DNA of 64,000 nt from Tetrastigma voinierianum (taxonomy: Eukaryota > Streptophyta > Magnoliopsida > Vitales > Vitaceae), in the NCBI GenBank assembly GCA_016808115.1, contig JAEQBH010000294.1, forward strand, positions 806,001-870,000, in the 5' to 3' direction. Made by a program: the position numbers and the translations under genes. The notes beneath the pieces were generated by a model. The model saw only the letters and a list, made by a program, of their open reading frames with translations. It made no database searches and was not told the DNA's origin. Shown here one piece after another: positions 56,849 through 64,000 of the stretch. The first letter of the stretch is position 1. Every line of letters begins with the position of its first letter.

Positions 56849-59800
56849 AAATGAGACCAGATCGACAAGACTGATTATCTGGATGAAAGATGGTGCTTTA
56901 ACTATGGAGTCTCGAAGGTCAGCATTGAGGATTCATTAATTTTCAATCGAGTCACCCGTAATTGATGGACCGGAGTAGGATTCTGTCCATGCGATCATCG
57001 TAGTGTCGTGACCGGGAATTTTCAAGAGGCGGGATACGTGAGATATCATCTAGCAAAGTATGGATTTGTCCGTGATCATTATACTTTGGTATCTACATGG
57101 TGAGCCTATCGAGGAAGATACCGGGAACTCGATGTCAATTTCAATGAAGTCATGCACGTAGGATTTGTCAACTCGAACCATACAATGCTTTTGATACAAT
57201 GCTAATCGATGTCAGTCTCGCCTTCCTTTAATCCTAATGACATTGAAGAGACCCGAACCCAACAACAGAAAAATTATTTGAAATGTCGAAAGTACCGATC
57301 GTGAGATCCGGCCCCGGCACAGATATCATTCAAAGTTATCCGGCCGCTATGAGATTGTTGAACATTAACCACACCATTTATCTCGAACGCGCTTATGATG
57401 ATATTTGTCAATTGATGTCCCGAGTTACTACCATCTGATTAATGTGATGATTGATAGCTTCTACAAAGACCAAAAATTAGTTCGTGGCTCGGGTCTTCGC
57501 TGAAAAGATTCATCGTTGCATTAATGGTCGCATGATATACTGGGTGAAGATAGTGATCCTGCAAGGTAAGTTTTGTCACCATCCCCGCTTCGTGAGACCA
57601 GCGTGGATCTCATGTTGCAAAAACAACGTTCCTTATAAAAACGCACTACTTTCTCGCTCCGACACAGAATGCTCAGATCTAATGCCACAAATTAAAGATA
57701 TGAGGTGGCATGCTCGAAAGCATGAGTCCGAAGATGGTGTTATGCGTCATCGTTCGTGACTCCGGGGTTGAAACATTTCAATCAAACTCATCCTGATTTG
57801 GCAACCTAAGTCTAAATGTTCGACCGGGTCTTTCCACCGATGTATTTTAATCCATTCGTCAATCCTGACAACAATATTCTTCTATGGCTCTAAGATATCG
57901 ACGCCATACAATATGCCCCATGGATGTGCATGAAAGATGAATATATACTTTATCTATAATCGCGCTGTGGCCAAAGAATCCAAAGGGAAAATCGATGTTT
58001 TCTACAACCTTTAATTGCAAGAGTTGAAAACATTTGTAGGTGGGTGTATGTACATATGACATTTCTCGAGGAAGCGTAATTTTCAAATGAAGGTCGCCTA
58101 ATGTGGACAATTAGTGATTTTCCCGCATACCAATGTCACTGACGGGAGTACCGCAGGAAGCTTGCTCGTCCTCATTGTAATGGAAAAGATTAAGATGCAT
58201 TTACGGAGTGTGTTAGGCAAGACATCGTGGTTTGACAATCATCGTAAGTTCTTACCAAGACATCATCAATTTCTCGGCGAATAAAATTCTTTCAAGGGTA
58301 AAACAAAGGAGAAAAGTTGCACCACATGTCCGATCGTGAGGAAATATTGCAGCAAATTGAGCAATTAGGGTTGAAGAAAGTGTAATGAAGCGTCAGAGTC
58401 CGCAATGCTCGTATTTTCAAGAGTTGCGAATGTGGATGGAAGAAAAGAAGCATCTTTGGGATTTGCTTATTGGAGCACAAACCTCATTAGACATAATCTA
58501 GATGTCATGCATATTGAAAAAAATGTCTTTGATAATGTGTTCATCTTTGTTATGAATGTTGAAGGAAAAACTAAAAGACAATGCAAAGTCTAGAAATTTG
58601 ACCCAAAAGAGTTTTCAATCGCCAGTAGAGTTGCACCAAAATGAGGAAACCTGATGAAATATCAAAAAGCTACTTATACTTTGGATAAGTCGAGAAAAAT
58701 TTTTGTGCGAATGGTTGAAAGAACCGATTTCTGTGGGTATGCCTCGAACATGGCAAGATGTGTTGATATGAATAAGCTCAAATTATTTGGCATGAAAAGC
58801 CATGATTGCCGTAATGTGTTTATGCAAGAGCTAATTCAGTAGCATTTCGTGAACTATTGCCGGAGAATGTGTGGTCATCTTGTGGTGATAACTTTTAAAG
58901 ATCTTGCATCTGATAATATGAGAGGAAGGCGTGGGGCGACTTGAAAGGATGAAATTCTGTTATTATCTGTAGGCTTGGCGTATATTACCTCAGTTTTGAT
59001 TGTGGGCATCTCCCCCATCCATTTGCCGTATGAAGCAAGGATAGCGAGTCTGTTAATCTGGAATGGATGTACTTAGCACAGAGAGTTACTTTCAAAAATA
59101 AATCATATGAATTTGATATGTCAATCCAATTTAAAATGACTACCACTTATTTTATGTAGCTTGACAAGATTATCTTTAGGTACCTTCGAAGGTTGAAAAA
59201 ATAATGTCTTGTGATAAAAGCGAGTTGAAGGTTCTATATACGTGCATATTTGGTTGAGAGACATCTTCATTTTGTGCTGTTATTTTGAGCCATATGTCGA
59301 TACAAGACATGAAAGTACCCACGAAATCTAATTATCGTTGATAGAAGTAAAACTCAAGAACATGAGGATACTTTCCATTTTAAGCATGGGGTAGAGCATT
59401 GGCAAGGAAAAATTCGATATCTTACTCTTGATGAATATCATGCGGCTCGCCACGTATATTCTATTGAATTGTGAAAGTAAAATACATATTGAGTAAGTAT
59501 CTGAATTTCTTAAAGAAATGATTGAAAACTAATTTATATATGCAAAAATGTTTATGTAATTGCTGAAACTAGTAGTGCGTTTTGCTATAGACTATTTGTG
59601 GATTTAGATTAAAGAGAACATCGACCGTATGTTGAAGAAAGTAGAAGTTGATGCTAAACTTGATAAAGACTTTTGCATCTTGGTTTAGAACACATGTGAG
59701 TAATAAAAAATTCAACTATATATCTATATATATATTGTTGGATTTAGTTACTGTAATTCTTATAACTTTCAATTTTTCTATAGGCTCATGACTTGGAGTT

Positions 59801-60596
59801 GAATATCTCCGACCAATTCATAAGGACCTTGCAAAAAGGACGCTACGAGTGTTAAGGCGTTTCACGGATATTATGTGAATGGATATAAGTTTCACACTTT
59901 GGGACATGGATCAAATAAAGCAACCATGAATAGTGGAGTGTGCATAAGGGTTTACAATTTTAGTGCAACGAATTAGACTTTTATAGTCAACTAATGGAGG
60001 TTTTGTTTGGACTACTGACACATGAAGAGAGAGTCATATTATTCAATTGTCGATGATTTGATCGGAGCACGACATGGGTACAAGAAGTACTCTTGCTGAG
60101 TATAAACTTGTTGATGTGAACCACACGAGAAGATTCGATAGATATGAACCATTTATTCTCGCGGAGCAAGCAATGCAGGTCTATTATGCATCTTATCAAA
60201 CCTGAGAAAAACATGTGTAATTGGTGGAACATTTGCAAGATAAAAGCTGGAGGAGTGTGAAGTGGCAGGAACTATTAAGAATTTTCCTCTAAATCTGGGG
60301 CATTTGAGGATGTCATCGAAAACCATTATATTGTGGACAAAGAACCTCGATCATTAGTTGATCCGCAGTTGTCCTTTGTAGACATTGATGATATAGAACT
60401 TGAAGAAAATGAGGAGGTGGAACTAGAAATGAAGTCGGATGAAGAATATGAAGAATTAGATGATGATAATAATGTGACCAATATTGAAAGATTGATGCCT
60501 TTATATTGTGATCTTATGAATATTTATAATATTGTTTTCAACTACAGTATTTTTTCTTGCATATGTATGTACTTTATAGTAGTCATTTCATTATAA
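56849..60596 (+). pseudogene. CACTA transposase, tnp2 (TnpD-like) gene, broken
   Basis: Domains appear in the family's order. The N-terminal transposase-associated domain (about 56850-57125) has a CPC motif, a YHLAKYGFV block and a WAYRG-like end. A D-M-R-W-H-A block with EDGVMRH lies at 57697-57749. PWMCMKDEYIY (about 57917-57950) and RNFQMK near 58075 belong to the tnp2 core, as do STNLIRHNLDVMHIEKNVF and EGKTKRQCK (frame 58405-58593). The next domain (frame 58654-58842) has YASNMARCVD and KLFGMKSHDC. FRELLPENVWSS and HLPHPF-like blocks follow to about 59030. The C-terminal domain near 59880-60200 has NSGVCIR, VNHTRRFDRYEPFILAEQA and VYYASYQT. The protein would cut and join element ends. 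Stops and shifts between all blocks show that it is dead as read. Confidence 0.92.
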
Positions 60597-60628
60597 ATGT
60601 GTTGTTTTGTAATTATGTTCATTGAAGG

Positions 60629-63430
60629 TATGAGGTGGCCATTCGACAGGAGGCGGAAGGCGAGCTAATTACGTAGGTCGGGGCTTGGCCAGACTATACG
60701 CAAGCCGTCCTACCTTCAAGCCTTTGCCCACTTGGCTATGGGTTCGACACCTGCAACCCGATGTGGAGAACTTATCACCACCTTCCCCACGAGACTGATG
60801 CGGAGTCTTCTCACAGCATCGGCACAGTGGATCATCAACCACATGTGGTACCACACGGAGAAAGAATATAGAAACAGTTGATAGGGAGACCACGTATGCT
60901 TAAAATGTTTATTATGCAACTTATTGTTTATTGGTTGCTTGCTTTATTACAAGATAATTTATTTTCATATGAGATTTAACATTCAATATTCTTTTGTAAT
61001 TTTTGGAATAGATTTCTTCCAAGTGCTTCAACGGACATTACTAAGATTTTCAAGCATAGACTAGAAAAGGAGGGTGCAACATGGAGGTTGGTGCACATGA
61101 CAAGGAGTTCTATTGGGGCCAATTTAAGGTATTTCATATGTACTTGTTACTCTTGTTATAAACTATAACTATTATAATGGGTAGCATTTTGAATCCTTCA
61201 ACTACATTGTTTGAGATAGTCTGAGACAAATTTTGTGTATTTGTATATGTACATCTAAATCTAGATGATGACTAGGAACTTTAAAAAAAAAAAAATTCTA
61301 ATACCAATCTAAATTATCTTTTCTTTTCTTAGTGAGTTTGGAGGCCGAATTTGTGGAATGACAGTTCGTATATATCTTTCTTCTTTTTCTTTTTTTTAAA
61401 CTAGTAGTCTTTTTCTCTCTTATATAGTAGAACTTAATCTTTTTCCTGTATTTATTTCTTTGATTCGTTTTTGTTGCTGAAACTTGTTGCCCGAAAAGAT
61501 TTGGTTGTGATTTCCAGCCATGGCAAAGGTTTTGTAAAAAAAAAGAAAAGAAAAAGAAAAAAGATGTCCGGTATGGTTTTTCGGGTTGGGACGACGGGGG
61601 AATGCATGGAGGAAAAACTAGTTGTTGGTAATGAATCTGAGGTTTTGTGTGCGAGATCGTTTTTGGTGAAGTTTTCTCTTTGTTTTTGTTGTTTGTCTAC
61701 CTGGAAAATCGACCATATATATTATCAGGTTATGGAAGGGGAAAAGCTTGAGAATGTGAACAGTTGTGATGAGATGCTGAGGAAATTATACCATCAGGAT
61801 GTGGATGTGGATGTTTAGTGCATATAAAGCCCAGTGGGAATGGCTGGGAGGGTATCCAAAGTGAGTCTCCTTAGAGATTGATGGATTTAATGATTTACTC
61901 GGTTATTAACTTTAGGATCCTATGAGATAAATAGGTTTTTTTTACTTAGATACGCTTGCATGTAGAACTTTAAATTAATTCTAATTTAATTTACATCTAG
62001 TCGAGGTGATGGCTAATGTGGAAACTACGAATAAAATTGTATTCAAATTAGAAAAGAATTCAACTAATACCAATGCAGGTGATACTAAATCAAAACTACT
62101 TGATTATTTTAAATTTAGGATCGTGTTACTCTAAAATTTGATCTTGATGATTAAGTAGTATTTTTAAAGAAAATAAATTATATAATTATATCAAAATTTA
62201 AATAATAAGATCAGATTGAAGGTTTATTATTGTACATTTTTTAAAATAGTTTTAAAAAATTTTGTTTGAGAAGCATTTTTAGAGGAAAGAAAAAAATTGT
62301 TTAGAACCTAAAATGTTTATAAAATGGAGCAAAGAGACACACTATCTTGTCTAGAGTGTTGGGATATTGGCATATGATGGATGCCCTTCATCTCTACATT
62401 AGACAAGAAGGGATGTCATGCCGCTTCTTGTCTAGAGTGCGATATTACGAAGGTATGTATTGTCTTCTTGCTTTTTGTTTTTCATTAGAATTTGCGGCGT
62501 CGATGTGCAACTACTACGTATGTGATTTAAGATCCATTCAAACTTGTTAATATTGTGTTATTTCAAAATCATTGTGCGACTACTCTGTATGTGGTTATGC
62601 ATTTTATTTGATGAAATATATTTTTTCTTGACATGTACACAGGATGATTCAAATAGTGCATTAGTCAAGAGAGCGTTTTATAGGGTGGTAGAGGAAGCGA
62701 TATAGAGGATTGGTTGTGCGAATCACGAATCGAAGGGAAAAAAGAAGAACATATACGAAGATGTATGGGAAAATTTGGCGTGACATTGGGTACTCTGAAT
62801 ATAAAAGAAAACGTGAACAAAATTTGCTAAAAATCGTAGGTACGAGAAAAGGGAGGGACTGGCACCGGTCTTTCCACATACAGGTGGCTCACAGATCCTG
62901 ATTCAACATTGTATTGCTTTGGTAAGAATTTTAAGAATATTTTTTTAAATAACATTTCCTCGTCATCTTATTCGAACTAATTAATTTGATAATTAATTTT
63001 TGTAGGAAAAGGAATTGAAACGCCCCCCCACGCCATTTGAAGTGTTCAAGAAGATGCACACGAAAAGATGGTGCTTTTCGTTGTGAATCTAAGGACATCA
63101 ATGTAAGATTTCAATTTTGCTTTATTAAAATAACTCAACAATTATTCTTAAATAATTATTAATTTTATAATGAATTAAATATGAGATCTTGTGGAAACCA
63201 TGGTTTGCCTCTGCTTCTCGATCTGAGAGAGGATTCAGCGGAGCTGTGGAGGTTAACATGGAAGCAGGTTATATCGACGGTTGGAGGTGAGAAAGGGCGA
63301 GTGTATGGCCTTGGCTCTCGGTACGTCGCATTTACCAGACTTTGTGATTCCTCTACCACTTCGCTATGATTTACATCGATGAGCGTTTCACTAGCGAGTG
63401 AATGAAGTGGTTGGGCAGAGGGTGAGTAAG
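60629..63430 (+). pseudogene. Second CACTA transposase gene (TnpA/Transposase_24-like), broken
   Basis: A Pro/Thr-containing N-terminal frame (60629-60885) is followed by ITKIFKHRLEKEGATWRLVH and, one shift on, KEFYWGQFK (about 61038-61130). These match the family's G-A-T-W-x-V and F-Y-W-x-x-F-K blocks. Later pieces are KREQNLLKI near 62810; a VFHTGGSQ-like block read across a shift near 62865-62900; PTPFEVFKKMHTK at about 63030-63065; and KGRVYGLGS at 63295-63321, the usual C-terminal signature. GT/AG-like borders between the blocks suggest the original introns. The product would bind the subterminal repeats. It follows tnp2 in the same orientation, as is normal for plant CACTA elements. Confidence 0.85.
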
Positions 63431-63868
63431 TTCAAGAACTCCAACTCAAATGAATGAAGATGTGAGATTGTATAAGAGCAATTAGAGCAGTTTCAACAAA
63501 AGATGGGCTTGAGTTTGAGGCATTATGTTTAGCATACGATCTCAATCAATACTTGACATCCGGATCCTACCAATCCAGCTTTTACACCCCTTAACCATCT
63601 AGGTGCATTGATCATGAAGTCTTTTAGATTATGAGTTAGTTTTTTGAAGCGATGATATGAACTAGTTATTGTGTTAAAGTTTTTTAATTGTTGCAACATA
63701 ATTAATGTCAGTTATTTGTATTGCTTTTATTTTCAACAATGTATTAAATTAATATTTGTTTTTCCAATGAATGTGTGCTTTTTAATATTATGGTTTCTAA
63801 TTCTTTAAAAATTAAATATATTGCAGTAATTTGTAAATTAATATAAAGAAAATTTAAATAAAAATGGT
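63431..63868. other. CACTA 3' non-coding DNA
   Basis: AT-rich, no coding. Lies between the second transposase gene and the 3' subterminal repeats. Confidence 0.5.
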
Positions 63869-64000
63869 TTTTAGCGACGGAACATTCCGTCGCTAAAATA
63901 ACTCGAAAAGTGTACAAGAAATGAACTAAGCGACGGATTGCAAACTTATTCTGGCTATATTGAAAACGATTTTAATTTTGACCGCTAAATTTAAGCGGCT
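63869..64000 (+). repeat. Start of the CACTA 3' subterminal repeats
   Basis: Opens with a 30-bp inverted repeat (63869-63898): arms of 14 bp, TTTTAGCGACGGAA and its exact complement, with CA between. More AGCGACGGA and CCGCTAAAT words follow. The true 3' terminus (expected TTTTTGTAGTG) lies outside the window. Confidence 0.88.

Larger units (their letters stand above)
50708..64000 (+). mobile_element. CACTA (En/Spm) DNA transposon, right end beyond the window
   Basis: Starts with CACTACAAAAACACC, followed by subterminal repeats built on AGCGACGGA and its complement. A C-rich leader, a tnp2-type transposase gene, a second transposase gene and the beginning of the 3' subterminal repeats (from 63869) follow in the usual CACTA order. 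At least 13.3 kb long, including a gypsy-type LTR insertion. Both genes have many stops, so the copy is not autonomous as read. Confidence 0.9.

Noticed and set aside
60640..60880. Possible tRNA gene, from a GGTTCGACACC-like B box on the plus strand near 60731
   Set aside because: No matching A box at the right distance and no cloverleaf; the stretch fits better as the start of the second CACTA transposase gene.

Overview
The window is nuclear DNA of a flowering plant, most likely a eudicot. This rests on one well-conserved, many-exon plant gene (trehalose-6-phosphate phosphatase, TPPA-like) set among plant-type Ty1/copia, Ty3/gypsy and CACTA (En/Spm) elements, with AT-rich intergenic DNA and (TA)n microsatellites. 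There are no operons, ribosome-binding sites or CRISPR arrays. Most open frames of 60-200 residues are chance frames. I cannot name the species.

Layout. 1-14.1 kb: old repeat DNA. Its core (about 5.85-8.56 kb) is a badly decayed pol of a Tat-type Ty3/gypsy element in which reverse transcriptase, RNase H and integrase can still be read across many frame breaks. A 38-bp tandem repeat follows, and a separate direct repeat lies at 0.6-2.6 kb. 14.1-21.1 kb: the one intact gene, TPP, on the minus strand. It has 11 coding exons that join in frame into 378 residues, a leader with a long intron, a TATA box, and an upstream region holding five CACGTG palindromes within 0.5 kb. 21.1-24.7 kb: AT-rich intergenic DNA with a tandem duplication and a possible SINE. 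24.7-28.9 kb: an LTR retrotransposon with no recognisable coding.

29.8-50.7 kb is a nest. A Ty1/copia element is split by (a) a 2.5-kb gypsy solo LTR with a perfect AGAAG target duplication, (b) an LTR-like segment in minus orientation, itself split by (c) a full-length Ty3/gypsy element (36635-45581, target duplication ACCAT), and (d) an unclassified 2.9-kb block carrying an array of decayed GTCGCGAC octamers. From 50.7 kb past the window end lies a CACTA transposon with two tandem 5' termini, a broken tnp2 transposase gene and a second transposase gene. A gypsy-type LTR with its own, better preserved GTCGCGAC array sits inside it.

Only TPP looks functional. It would dephosphorylate trehalose-6-phosphate, a sugar-status signal. 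The frame-perfect TPP exons argue that the frame breaks in the transposons are real decay rather than a uniformly poor assembly, but read mapping would be needed to prove that.
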